64,000 nt of DNA. Source: Stercorarius parasiticus. Taxonomy: Eukaryota > Chordata > Aves > Charadriiformes > Stercorariidae. The notes beneath the pieces were generated by a model. The model did no database searches, was not told the origin of the DNA, and saw only the letters and a list, made by a program, of their open reading frames with translations. Where the stretch lies: NCBI GenBank assembly GCA_013396915.1, contig VWZL01000008.1, forward strand, positions 118,869 to 182,868. Reading direction: 5' to 3'. A program made the translations under genes and the position numbers. Numbering within the stretch: position 1 is the stretch's first letter; every line of letters begins with the position of its first letter. Shown piece by piece: positions 23,101 through 36,791 of the stretch.

Positions 23101-25593
23101 TAAATATGTATATTTATATTTTACTGATTATAGTGATATTTCTATATATCAGTTTAAGGACTTATACTCAAGAGAGTAAATTAGCAAAGTGGATTAATAA
23201 AAAGGGATTTACGTATTTCACTTACTATTCAGTCCGACTTTATTTCCAATTAAGTTTTGTTTTTTCTGTATGTCCTTAAGCCTTAGAGAATTTTCTAATA
23301 ATGGTGTCTGAATGTTGTACACTATCTATTCAAACGTGGATTATCTTTGAAACTACTTTCCTCCTCTCAGGGAGTATTAAAATTTTTATTGTTTAGCCTA
23401 TGTTTCCAAGCAGGTGTCCCCTGCAAAGCAAAGCCTAAAATAATATGTGCAGTGCTGTGCTTCTGATGTGTAATTAGTAACCGTGGTATAAAATTTAGCA
23501 TTTCCTACCATGTAGCTGTCAAAAGAAGAAGATTAGGAAAACACTGTGAAAACTACTGAGGATTTCATTATGGTTTCAAAATTGAGGGCCTACACTGTAT
23601 TCATAAAATGCATCTGCTTAGATAATTGCTGTTTGTTAGTTTTTACACCACTGTCAGACACAAGGGACATCTGCAGTACATAATAGTATATTTATGCATC
23701 TTTGGATGCTACATCAACTGAAGTTTTGAAAACATGGTCACATAAACAAATTATCCTGCTCAAGGATGAATTAGCATAATTTATATCAACATGCATTGAA
23801 CTCCATATACTGTTTTCCTGCGTACATGGAGCCGGTGAATATTTTTCTTGTATTTGCCATGCCAGTGTTCCGTTTTACAGAAGTAAACCTCATCCCAACC
23901 AAAACTGAACCAAGAAAGGTTTATTCCACTTCCAATATAAATAAGATTTGATTTTATTAGTACTTAGCAAAGTGTTTATCTGGTACCTTCAGTTGACAAG
24001 ATATTAAAAAAAACTAAATGTGGAGTTATATGTCTTCATTAGAACAGCAGAAAAAAAAGGAACTGCGAGAAACACAAAATTACAAAAAGTCATTTTCCAG
24101 GTTTCTTAGAGTCCAAGTGGCAAGTTTTTTATCAGAAGTCACATTTTAGAAAGAAACCTCTTTGCCATCAGTCTGTTCTGTTTTGTATTGATGAACAGCA
24201 AAGGTTTACATTCAGGAAGTTTCTCTTTTGTAAAAAAAAGATTGTCTTCATTCACGAAACAGTTTCCTACTGAGAGACAGCTGTCCAATAAGGTTTATCA
24301 CAGTGACGGTATCCTACAGATTGATTGGCAGAACAGAGCTACAGCTACAGGTAGAAGGATTCAATAATGGTTTAAAACACATCAGAATTGCACTTCAGTC
24401 ACCTCTTTATTGACTGCTACTCTCTCAGCTAGGACAATGGGGATTAGGATGATGAACTGTGATGTGCAACACACAACACACATGGCTTTCAGACAGTGTC
24501 ATACAGAGTGCCTGGCACTAAGCTGATTACGAAGAAGTCCTACTAAATGTGAGGCTCACTCCATGCAATCCTCCTTTGTAACTTTTTCTTCATGCTTTCC
24601 ATGCTTCACAGAGGCCTAATGGTCTCTATGTGTTCCTAAAGCTCTGTGACCAACTCCCCCCTTATCCACAGCACCCAGAGAGCTGTAGAGTGGTAGGTAT
24701 GGTGACCAAGCAGCTTGAGCCTGAGAAAGCGAAAGCAGAGTGAAAACAAATATGCTCTGAAAAGTATAACTCTCTGTGTGGATGCAGTCTGACATCCTTC
24801 AATTCTTTTTCTTGGTGTTCTGAGGTGAACACATTGAAATGGCTCAAGGCTGCCAGTGGTCTGGGAGCCTGGACACAGCAGGTTAAGGATGCAGCTTGGA
24901 GAAGAGTGTAGACTACTTCTGGCATGAAAGAAAGTTCATGCTTTCTGGACACTCATATTAATTTTCACATAGCACAAGTAGATGGTAGCATTTATATGTG
25001 AGATAACGGAAAAGGAAAGACTGTGAAAAATTCATATATGTCAGAATTAGGTAGAACTACTCTGTTCTGCCTGTGTAAAACTGCTAGCAAAACAAAAAAT
25101 AAACTCAATTTAAAGACAGAGAAGTTTGCGCTCACTAAATAGTTCATGGTTCGTGCTGAGTAAAGAATTATTTATGTGACTTCAATATACAACAACAGGC
25201 AAAAAATTGACAAGTATAGCTACTTTGGTCAAAGCATTGTATCACCAAGTCTTACAAATGAGTGTAAATTTCATGATTTAAGTAATGAGAACTATGGAAT
25301 GGGATTTTACAGATGAAAAACAGTGCTTTTCTATGCTTGCTTAACTGACATTTTTTTAAAAACCTGATTTAAAGATTAGTTTCTTTCCTGTGGGTGAGAT
25401 CATCATTCCATAAACATTTGACCTTACAAATCCTGTAATTCCTAGTAGCCAAAAATTACAATGAAGTATGCATGTAAACAAAATAAGGATCATATATTTT
25501 TAAAAAGGCAAAAATACACAGTTTAAAATGAGATTATTAAACTAATTTATCTCCTTTATAAGAAGGAGTCTTATTGTCACCTGTGTAAAAGGT
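20131..25593. other. AT-rich DNA with one strong hairpin pair
   Basis: No gene can be supported. The most notable content is the double inverted repeat at 21195-21240. The open frames at 21928-22221 (97 codons, minus) and 24662-24952 (96 codons, minus) lack domains. Confidence 0.55.
21195..21240. repeat. Tandem pair of inverted repeats (11-bp and 8-bp stems)
   Basis: CAGAGGGAGCT (21195-21205) and AGCTCCCTCTG (21211-21221) are perfect reverse complements around the five-base loop CAGGA. Two bases later, TATACAATCATTGTATA (21224-21240) is an 8-bp inverted repeat around a single C. The first stem is GC-rich and would form a stable hairpin in RNA or single-stranded DNA on either strand. Confidence 0.6.
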
Positions 25594-25621
25594 CTTTAAT
25601 TATCTGAAGGGATAATTAAAG
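25594..25621. repeat. Perfect 11-bp inverted repeat at a CR1 5' junction
   Basis: CTTTAATTATC (25594-25604) and GATAATTAAAG (25611-25621) are perfect reverse complements separated by TGAAGG. The right arm ends one or two bases before CR1 similarity begins, so the repeat marks the 5' truncation junction. Confidence 0.65.
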
Positions 25622-25622
25622 G

Positions 25623-26464
25623 GGATTGGGTGCACCCTCAGTAAGTTTGCAGAGGACATCAAGTTAAGTGGGAGTGCTCACATGCTTGAGAGTAGAAAGG
25701 CTTTGCAGAGGGATCTGGACAGGCTGGATCACTGGGCTGAGGCCAATGGTGTGAGATTCAACAAGGCCAAGTGCCGCGTCCTGCACTTGGGTCACAGCAA
25801 CCCCATGCAGCGTTACAGGCTTGGGGAACAGTGGCTGGAGAGCTGCCTGGCAGAAAAGGACCTGGGGATGTTGGTCAAGAGCTAGCTGAATATGAGCCAG
25901 CAGTGTGCCCAGGTGGCCAAGGCCAGCAACATCCTGGCCTGTATCAGGAACAGTGTGACCAGCAGGATTAGGGAAGCGATCGTCCCCCTGTACTCAGCAG
26001 TGGTGAGGTCCCACCTTGAGTACTGTGTCCAGTTTTGGGTCCCTCACTACAAAAAAGACATTGAGGTACTGGAGCATATCCAGAGAAGGGCAATGAAGCT
26101 GGTGGGTGGTCTGGAGAATAAGCCTTATGAGGAGCATCTGAGGGAGCCTAGAGAAAAGGAGGCTGAGGGGAGACCTAATTGCTCTCTGCGGCTACCTGAA
26201 TGGAGGTTGTAGTGAGGTGGGGGTCAGTCTCTTCTCCCAAGTAACAGGCAAAAGGATAAGAGGAAATGGACTCAAGTTGTCCCAGAGGAGGTTTAGACTG
26301 GATATTAGGAAAACTTTTTACATTGAAAGGGTTATCAAGCATTGGAACTGGCTGCCCAGGGATGTAGTGCTTAGAGATATGGTTTAATGATGTTTGTTGT
26401 CAGAGTTAGGTTGATGGTTGGACTAGATGATCTGATGCCCTTTCAACCCAGGCAATTCTACGGT
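25623..26464 (+). mobile_element. 5'-truncated CR1 LINE with a broken reverse-transcriptase ORF
   Basis: This is the longest repeat in the window, about 840 bases of CR1. It starts inside ORF2 at a Ser-Lys-Phe-Ala-Glu-Asp block, continues through the thumb/connection-like region (Leu-Asp-His-Trp-Ala-Glu-Ala-Asn-Gly, then Lys-Cys-Arg-Val-Leu-His-Leu-Gly), and reaches the C-terminal Glu-Tyr-Cys-Val-Gln-Phe-Trp block also seen at the start of the window. An in-frame TAG at 25883-25885 interrupts it, and the same frame resumes directly after. Near 26142, compared with the family layout as I remember it, about 14 bases are missing after HLRE, which shifts the frame. The 3' non-coding part ends at 'TTGGACTAGATGATCTGATG' and an ATTCTACGG-like tail. 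The copy is dead. Confidence 0.95.
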
Positions 26465-29400
26465 CCTTAATTTCCATGGAGTTTCATAGGAACCAGTATT
26501 CCAGAAAAATCCCTCTGGAAGAGGTATCCAGTTCTGAAATTTTATTTAAGTTAACATTAATAATTTCCATCACACATATGGTATTACAAGTACTAATGTT
26601 TACGAAAGTAATAACTGCAAGTATTACATTCCACCACTGATGTGTGCATTTTTTTTATTTATAAGAAAAAAGTATTTCAGAGTTCTCTTTGGAATATTGT
26701 AACGTTTGTATACCTATAAATAAATGTTTAAAATAAATAAATAAATAAATAGAAAGGAAACAGGAAACATCTAAGCACTTGAACTCAACAGCCTCTTACA
26801 ACACCACATGATTTCCATCTCTGTTGGAACAGAGACTGACATTTGTCAGTCTTCCTATTGTATTTCAAGTTAGAAGGATAACTGAAAGGAATCATGCTGA
26901 TGATAATTATAATCCGAATTATCTAATAATAACCTTACAGGAAAAAAATCCTAATTTTTTATTGAAGTTGTTGGGTTTCTTTTTTTTAATTGAAAGCATT
27001 CTTACAGCTCTTCTTTCAAAGGTCCCCTAAAATAAGGGCAGCAAATTTCTAGTTAGTAGTGTGTTCCACCATTGGCATACTGCTTGCCTTTACACAGTAA
27101 GCTGGTTTCAATCGTATGGTTAGTAGTGTAACATTTTTTAAATTCCTCATGACATTCGACTTATGCAAATTCTCTTATACACCAGACAGAACCTGTACAG
27201 CAACTGTGTCATCCTCTTTGTCACCCATATACAGACTTTTCTTTTTTCCAGACAAATATTCAGACAAAATTTCTGGAAAATAATTACCTGAAATTAACTT
27301 GTTTTGTTTTAATCAGTGATAGCAGTTCCACTTACTGTAATCTTAATCATAATTTCTTTTTATAAGAACAGGTTCCAATGCTCCATTACTTTGCCATAAA
27401 ATTTAACCAGCCAAGGTTAAAAGAGACTGTTGGTGGTAAGATGAACTTTTGTGTGGGCTCATGTAAAATTAAAACAAGAAAAAAGAATCATATCAAGTAA
27501 TAATAAAAAAGTGACCAAGAAAAGTACAACTTTTCTCTCACAGTTCTCAGCATCTGTAGGTCCATACTTCTGCATTGAAAATTGAAGTTTGGTGGAAAGT
27601 TAGACACAGGAAGAAAAGGCCAATATTATAATGTGTAAGGGGAGAGGGGAGAATAAAAATTACATTAATTTTGCTTTTGGTATTTAATAATGAAAAAGGC
27701 TGCATCTACAAATGAGCTTCTCCTGGTATAGAAATGTTTCAAAAAGTTTTATTGAAAATGCAACTTTTTTGCTCTGGCTATATAGCTAAATCATGTGTTA
27801 ATAACATTATCTGTGCATATGAATCTTTTTTCTAAAAAAGATTGATACGTGGAGTATCATACATGAAGTTTCAGTATGGCATAAAAAAGAAATCTTTAAC
27901 TGGGAAAATGTAGACACAAACATTTCACTGCTGCAGTTCCCTCATTAACACACCTGAAAAAGTTGCCTAGATCAAATGAGTGTACCCCACAAAATAAATT
28001 TTCTGTGATGGTAAGATGTGCCGGTATTTTTTCATACAGTCTCCTTCTACCTTACGTAAAATGTAACCCTTAATTTTTTTTCAGTATTTGTAATTCCACT
28101 TCCTCTAAATCAGAGATGCATTTTCCATATTTGCTAGTTGCATTGAAAAATCCCTTTTGTCCCCACACATTTAACATTGTTCATGAAAGTTAGATACTGG
28201 AATAACAACTTGCTGGTACACCAGATAGCACCCAAATCATATAATCATACCTCTTTAGTCATAAAGACCAGTTCAAATCATACAGTATATGCTATTAAAA
28301 AACAAACAAACAAAAACAATAAGAAAAACCCAATATTATAGCACTAAAAAAATCTCTTATTACTAGTGTCCACCAAAATCTGGCCGTTGCATCTTAGCAA
28401 AGAAATGCCTAGTGTCCTGTGTTTCACTTTAAGCTATCAGTCTTCTCTAATGAAACTATTTCCACTTCTCTACGTGGGTCTCATTGACAGCTCATTGTAG
28501 AACAGCCACTCTTGTTTAACAAGTTGATTAATGAAAGAAGCCTTTTTCTTTTTTTTCTCCTCTCATTATTTTTTTCCTTACTCTTCTCATGGTAGATACT
28601 GAACTGAATTCTGTCATTCCCATCAGGAGCCCACTACACAGGTATTATTCAGACAAGTCTTTGGAAGTCCACCTACACAATCACTTTCTTGTCAGAACTC
28701 TGCTGAACCCTACATATTCCCTCCTTCTCTGTCTTCCCACATTCACCTTCATAATGGCTGTCTGATTTCCGGTGCACAGCCAAAATATTTTTAACAATTC
28801 TAATCTTTATTAGTAGCTTCAATTTACAACTGTATGGTATTTGGAGTTGTTTTCAGTCAGAAGAGTAGGAGACTAAGATCTCTGCATAAATAAAATACAG
28901 TGGTCTCACTTTTCAATGAGTTGACACAAAAGAATATTTTTTTCAAGCGGCAAGAACACATTCACAAATATGTGCACATGTAACAAAATCTTTGGGCTTA
29001 CTAGTAGAGCTACTATATAGGTATGTATGCTTTATATCTATTAGGACACACTGAAACACAGAGGAAAATTTGGAACTTGGGCCAAAAGTAACATAGTAAT
29101 GCTGGATTTCTGGAGATTCCTGGTTTCAGGAAACCGCATTTATGTCTTCCCTTCTGCTCCAAACTAAACAACCCCAATTTATGTCATCTGTCTTTGTACG
29201 TCACATTTTTTAGAGCTCTGACCATTCTTACTGGCTGAACAGGACAAACCACTCCAGCTCAGGCATTGCCAATGCTTCCTAGAGCAGAGGATTATGCATT
29301 CCAGGGAGGTGTTTTTCTTTCTCTGCAACAGTATCATATGGACTTAGGCTCTAGATTGCCATCCAGTATAGCCTCTCTACCCTTTTCTGAAGAACTGTTT

Positions 29401-32400
29401 CCTAATGTACTGCTGCCTTTCTTCACATCATTCAGGGATGGTGCAACTCCTCAGTGGCTGTCTAGGGAACTTGGGGCAGGAGGCACTGATGCTACAGTGT
29501 TACCTGGACTTCTCAGCATAAAAATTCAGGTTATTAATCTTACTTAATTGGGTGCATTCATGTTAGGAAAATTCTTCCTCTTCCATTACCCAAGCATGAC
29601 AACTATCCATTACAGTTGAAGCATAGACAGTATTTATGTTTGTTTATTTATTTTCAATTCAACTTGTAAAGCTATCTTACTCAAAGCGAGAGTCAATAAC
29701 AAAAAGAATAAAATTCCTAGGTCTTACCTAGGCCAGCAATAGCACCTGGAATAGCTATGACTTTTCAAGACAATTGTCACTGCAATGAGGTCATTAAAAG
29801 ATATTCACTGTTCTCTTCACTGGGACAAATAGAACTGAAACAAGAAATACATGGAAATATTGAAAGAGATTTTGTAAAAACATGAAGAAACCATGAAAAC
29901 TGGATAGTTTTAGTGGCTAGCAATTAGTTTGTAAAATTAGGGAATAATGTTATCTAGATATTTTTGCTCTGGATTGCTTAAATACTAAGTATCTTCATCC
30001 AAAATGCATTGCTCTCAGTCACACCTGTGTAAATTCCAGTATAAAATAATAAAATACAATTTAGAGTAAGTATAAGCAGAAAAACACAACTATGGTGAAC
30101 AGGATCAGAATCATTTTTTGCAATATACAGAATGACACTGCGAACAGTAATATTTCAATAAATTTTAAATAGAGACAAAAATAATTTTGGAAGTAAACAT
30201 AAAGACACAAAGGAGAAAAAGCCTGGAATTTAAGGAAATACTTCTCAGACAAATTGGTGTAACCACATCACCCATCATTAGAAAGCTGTCAGTTGCAGGT
30301 CTCTCAATTTCAAAATTAATTTTTCATTGCTGCAAGTGGATGCAAAGTGAATGTACCTGACCATATGCTGCAGGTTCATAATCACTGGCAAAAGCAAATG
30401 TCTGTCAAGCTTTATTACGAGAAAACCTACCTTTTCTCTGAGCAAGTAATTGTCTACAAACATATTTTAATCACTGCAAGGCAAGTTTTTCAGGAATTCC
30501 TTCTCTTAGCCTCAGGAGATTCTGCTGACAGCTCACATGTTTGATTGTCGTGATCTGTAAGCGACCATTTCTCTCAGCTCTGCACATGGAAAAAAAATGC
30601 TTGGTACATGAGGTCATTCCAGTCCTATGTTTGGCCCAGGAACTCTGAAGATGGCTATGAGACACTGTAAAAATAAATGAATGTTTATTCAGGGAAAACA
30701 AACAAAAAAATTAGGACAGGGGTATTGCAGAAAAAGAAAAAATATGCCATAAGAGTATTGAAAATGTGTGTGCCTAGCCTTTGAAGGTGGAGACTGACCT
30801 TTATTACAGGACCATGAAAGTCTTTTAAGTTGCTGGTGGGAGGGTTTCCTGCTAAAGCTTAGAAGCAACACAGTAACAATACTATGCAGTAGTAACAAAC
30901 AGCTAAAATTAGTGTTCGTTCACTGACCGCATACAGAACATAGGAAGGGTTCACTTGTTCAATCAATATATACCCGGCTTATTTTCAAACTCTAAAAGCA
31001 TTATTTTGGCTCAAAGTAATGACATTGCATAGACATGCACACAATGGATTAGCTAATGAATAAACCAGCACTAAGATAAAACACGTTAAGTGGCAGACGA
31101 AGTGACATTTCTAACTCCATGCTGTACCCAGGAATTAAGAATTCAAATTACTATAAATTTTTAAAGTACAATCTTGTCAAGAGAAAAGCAGTAAACATAA
31201 AATGGGACAAGGTGATATTCTGATGAAAAAAAATCTATTTAAAAACATATATAATTTTGGTTTCTCTATATTAACACACTTTTCATAGTAATAAATCTCT
31301 GAAACTTAAATAGGGATTTTTCATGCTTACTTATGCACATGTAGTTATTTAAGTATGTATATTGTTATGACAAACAGGCAGAAAGGCTGGAGACCATCAG
31401 CAATATCCACAGCTGTCCAGACACAAAAGAAACAGCATGTTCCCTTTGTAGAAGTGCCAGGTAGCTGGAAGAGACCCTGAATAGGTAATTTCATCAGAGA
31501 AATTAGAACTGCTCTGTGTGAAGCTACTGTTCATCATTTAGAGGAGTCAAAATTACCTTTTCACATATACAAACTGGAAGAAATTAATACCTTATTTCCA
31601 TATAAGAAATAAAGTTGGCATAAAATTAACCTATTTCCATGACAGAGTAAAACAATTACATAAATGTGAATTAAGACTAAATTGACTATAAGTACAAAAA
31701 TGTGATAGTACAAATTGTTAATCACTGTTACATTTTGAAGTTGTAAAGTGATTGTGTCTTCATTATTGTCTTTTTCTTTCATGATAGATTAAAATTTATA
31801 TTAAAGCATTTTTTTACTATTTTTACTCTTATCTCATCTGAACCTCTCTATTCTTGGACTGCAGGTGTTGCAAAAACTTTGTTCAAGAACAGTTCCAGAT
31901 TGTTGTACTTTAGCTTCACATCAGTGCATTTTGATTTGATAGGTATTTCTGGTATAGCTAGTATATTTGAGAACAAAACTTTTTTTACATTATTTACTCT
32001 TCCTTATATATAATTATAGCAAACCAAATAGATTAGAGTATAACATGGCTGGTTATTTTACTTTGATTTAAATGCTATGGGACAAATGCTGTCTTTAGGT
32101 ATGCAGCCAGAGCTTTTCACATCACCAGAAGACACATATTCATACCCAAGGCAGAATTTTCCTATTCTTCTTACAATAATGTCAAATCTTTCCACCAAGT
32201 TTTCAAAAAAAAAAATTCTACATGAATAATAAGTCGGGTTTTAAATACTAAACTAAAATTCCTATAAAGATTTTTCTTTAAGAATTTCTTTAAAAATTAA
32301 AATGTAAAATGGCTCTCACCTGTGGAACTTTAAATAACAGATTGTGTTGTCATGCATTTTCCAGAGTATAGCTCACTTATTTGTCTGATACTTTTAAAAA

Positions 32401-34000
32401 AGCTAGAATCTAAGTGTGTTAGGTTGGAACAGAATGCTTAACGATTTTTTCATACAACTGCACAAGGAAAAGTAGAAAGGTTATGACTACATTTTTCACT
32501 TTTTTTTTCTTCTGGGTTTTTTTGGGGGTTTTTTTGGGCATGAAAACAGGCCTGTATTCTCTAAGGAGATATCTCTGTAAGTGTAAAAGTAACAGTTGTC
32601 TGCTTTTTTAACTATTTTTTTCTTTGGGGGAAGGGAGAGTTTCAATTTCCAGAATCCTTAGTGTTTGACTTTGTCCTTTCTGAAATACAGATGGATGGTA
32701 TAGCTTACACTAGTAAAAAGTTGCTAGAATATTTTTTAAAGTGATTTGGCATTCCTACCTCTATTCTTGAAATCTCTAGTATTTGAGTAAATCTTATTTA
32801 ACTCTATTCTACTAATTTCTACTTCAAAAATATCAGGAATGTCATTTTAGTTTATACAAAGGACTTTAGCTAAGACTCAGCAAAATGAATCACCTAGACT
32901 CCTACTTTCATTAAAAGAGAAAGAAATAAGAACTTCAAAATCAAAATATTTCTCTAAGAGTTAACTCAGTAAGTGCTATTGGAAAATAAGTAAAATTTTT
33001 CCCAGAAATTTAAATTTCAGATGTCCTTTTCCAAAGGATGAATTTGAATAAATAATTATCTCATTTTACGACTGATGGTAACAGTAAAGGGTCAACCTTT
33101 GTGCTCTTTTCTGTGCCTTTTTAAGATCCAGTATATGTCTCTTAAGAAAAAGGAAAAGAAATAGCATACAATTTTCAAGATGAAGTCCCGCTGAGTATTT
33201 ATACTCAGAGAGGCTTTGTGCTTTGGTACCTATTGCTTTCTGAATCACTCTAACTTGTTTTTACTTTTATAACCACTCTTGAGCCAGTTCTTATGAGAAA
33301 CAGTATGTAATAATTACTAATATGTAACAATAACCAGGATCCCTTTGCAGAGGAAAAATAGCAAGATCACCATTGCATGCATTACTGTAGAATTAGACGT
33401 GGGGGGAGGTTTCCCCTATCTGTATTATTTTACCTTATATATGTTGACTTTTTATATTCCATATTGCCACCCAGTCATTTAGCCTTAGAATCCTTCTGTA
33501 ATCCTTCATAATCAACTTTACTGATTATGAATATGCATGCCATACTGAATAGCTTAATCTCATCAATAAATTGTGTCACATAGCTGTTCGCTTTTTTTTC
33601 CAGATCATTTATGAATACATACATGTTGTCTTGTAAATATAGGTTGAAGGTGTGTAGCTCAGGAAATGGCTACAAAATTTGCTGAACTATATCACACAAA
33701 GCCAGAAAAAAATGGGTTTGAATCCATTCTGTTTGTCCAGTGTGAGGTGACTCTTAACTTTATACTGTAAGTTTTTATGGTATGTGTGATCATAGACATT
33801 TTTGAAAAATCCTCAGTCAATGAAGAAAGAATATATAACATTTGGATTACTTGAAATATTTTTGGTCTTAATAGTGTCTGACATTCTGCAGACTACTTAT
33901 GAAATAAATATCTTGACTTGAAATAATAAAAAATATAAAGTTTTATGTTTTAAACAATGCTCTAGAACATAAAAGTCAGCAGAAAAGGAATGAAAAAAAG
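26465..34000. other. Long AT-rich desert, first part
   Basis: No gene, RNA gene or recognisable mobile element is visible. Simple sequence includes an (AAAT)n run at 26730-26750, an A/AAAC-rich run near 28300 and a T/G-run tract near 32500-32540. An exact octamer ATGCAAAT lies at 27163-27170. A slightly GC-richer interval at 29240-29520 has a 93-codon open frame without domain features. Confidence 0.55.
26730..26750. repeat. (AAAT)n microsatellite
   Basis: Five AAAT units run in tandem, about 21 bases, in otherwise AT-rich DNA. Confidence 0.9.
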
Positions 34001-36766
34001 TCTAGGCTCATTAGATGTCTAGGTGACATTATGAAATGAGGCAAATCCCCCTTTTTCTGCCTTTGCCTGCTTTATGCATGTCTACAGAAACCTGATTAAA
34101 AACTACTATTTCTGGCTGCTGGGTTTTATTTTTTTTTAATCTCATCAACTTCCTTTTTTTTTTTCTTTTTTTCTTTTTTAAATAATGAGTATCACAGGGC
34201 AGTTGAACACAGGAAAGCAAATAAAACACCAAAGTCTTCTCTTTTTGCAGGCTGAACATCTCAAGTAAAGAAAGCACCAATATTTCAAGTCTTCAAAAGC
34301 CAACATGAACTACTTACTCTTTGTTTCTCCCATTTTCCTGCTTATAAAGAAAAGTATATTGTAGCCTGTGGAATGAAGGAATGATCTATTAACATGACCT
34401 TTTCCTGGTTGCCAAGAGGACTTTTCAAAAAATGAGTGACAGTAAGAGCAAGTATTTAGATCTATGGAGGTGTAAGCAATGGGCCATTTCACTGCAGATA
34501 TGACTGATGGAGTTAGTAAGTCCTGTAACTTTACACCACTTTATTGTTTTACTAAGGACTGCATTCAGCTCCTGGCATTAATGAATACATCTCTCAGGGA
34601 AAGTGACTGAAGCTCTTTTGCTTCAATTTGGTTTGAAGGTCTGAAAGCTCAACTGTTTATGTAATATCTCATTAGCCACTTAGTTGGACAAAGACATATT
34701 GTTTAAACTGATCACCCAGCTCATTGTGGCTAACATGGATTAGAGAACAGCTCAGATGGTAGACTCCAGTGAGAAGATCATTAAGGTAAATGCTTGTAAC
34801 TTCTTCAGCTTTGAAAGCCCTCCCACCCACAAAGTGGACTTGTGAACACATCCTCACAGACTGTGTAGACTCTGATAAATCAGCAAAGAGAAATATTCCA
34901 TCAGAAAATCTACATGTATATCTTTTTCCTGTGACATTTGTGAGAAACTTTTCACCATTTCTTTGTTATTTTTTGACTGTCACTCACCAGAACCTCGTTG
35001 AAATAGGTTAAGGCATTTTCTGTAGAAAAATCAGCAGGACTTACTGTTCTAATTTAACTTTGGCCAAAGAGAATGAACAGCTGGCCTAGTAATGTCCTTC
35101 ATTGTTAGAAGCAGTAAAAATAATTTACTGTAAAAGTTTTTCCACCAGAAAAAAAACATTTTTTTTAGGTTTGTTTTCACGTTTAAAACAGATTTTAAAT
35201 AGTAGGATGACTTTTAAAAATAACGTTTTGAAACAGATGTGTAAGTGAAAGGATCGCTTTCCTACCTCCCAAAACATTGTTCACGTCAGCACAGGAAGGT
35301 CTTTTGATACTTACAAGCATGCTACTCTATACTGCTAAGTGTCATTATTGACACACATCAACATCTGAAAGAATTTTAAATTTTTTAATTTAAAAATATT
35401 GTAAGAAGATCAATATAAAGGATTCAAATTTTTCAAATATAAGCAACAGAAAATGTAGGTCCAGTAAGCCTGCTTATGATCTATGTAAACTCTCAAATGT
35501 GGAAATCTACTTTATTGAATTAGTCAACAGTTATTTTCTAAGTGTTGTTTTTGTTTATAGGATTGCTCCCTCTAGATGTTTAAAAGAGTGAGATTTAGCA
35601 TCTTTTAAACCACCCAGAAGTACATAGCACCACTTTCTGAAGTCCCTGTCCCCACTGTGTCATGGGGAACAATGGGTGACCTTTGCAAGGGAGCTTGCCC
35701 ACCCACCTCCCAGGGCTGCCTCCTTTATTTCCTAGCTGTGACAGGACTATTACTGTGGGGGCTGATGTCTATCCAAACATGAAAAACTACTTTGCAGAGT
35801 CCCGACAATTCCTGGAAGATGAGACAAGATTCAGTGTGTAGGAAGTGCAGGTGGCTTGAAGTATTCATGCAGGCCAAGTTCAACTTGCAGCTTTTGAGAG
35901 CAACAGCTTGCTGGATAGAGTTCTTTGCCAATGGATTTACCAGAAATAAATATTTATTGAAACTGAAGAGTCTGTCAATCTTTCCTCAACTCATTTATAT
36001 TGTTAACCTTGAGAAAATGTCAAGAAGATTGTGGATCTTGGGAGATTTTAATGTTTGAAAGCTTCATAGGTGCAAGGGAATTGTGATGTAAAGGAAAGCT
36101 TTAGCTCTGAGATAGTAACAGGAATATCTACCTGAAAAGATGAACTATAATTTTCTTACATTCCAATACTTTGATTATTTGCAAAGACATGCCAATGATT
36201 AATTTTGTTGAACTGTACATTCTTACTGAACCACAATTTTTATTTCCCAAGTGCTGAAAGATTACTTAAAAGAAAAAGACTTGTCTTAAGAGACATCTTT
36301 AGAGCTCAGTATTTTATTTGGAAGCTCCCATCCTAACAGTAACCATAAATTGAGTATTCAGGCTTCTCAACCCTCATGAGTAAAAAAGTTCAGCAAGTCT
36401 GATGGGCTTTTAGACATTATTAGTGACATGCACAAACTGAAGAGAAGGTTCTTCTTTCAACAAAGCCATTAACACCCTATTTTGTGTACATGAATCTTCT
36501 GTGGTGTTTTAGTTTCTCCCTCCTCTTGTGAGCAACTGCAGGAAACAAACTGCTAGGATTCATCATACAATCAATATTCAGTACATTAAAACCTCAGCAT
36601 ATCTCAGAGTAGACACTGAACATTTAATCTCTGTCACTAGCCCAGTGTGCTTTGAGCTCACAGAAGAGATTTCAATAAATATTTTATGGATCTCTTCAAA
36701 GGCTTCTTTCTTTCAGTTTTGCCATCTTGTTTTTTATGACCCCCACTCATTTTATCAAAGAGTTAA

Positions 36767-36791
36767 ATAGTCATACATGTACAATGACTAT
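36767..36791. repeat. 8-bp inverted repeat around ACATGTACA
   Basis: ATAGTCAT and ATGACTAT are perfect reverse complements around nine bases that themselves contain the palindrome ACATGT. Confidence 0.45.

Noticed and set aside
32500..32545. Three G-runs separated by T7 tracts as a possible G-quadruplex
   Set aside because: Only three runs of three or more G occur close together and the loops are long. A fourth run is missing.
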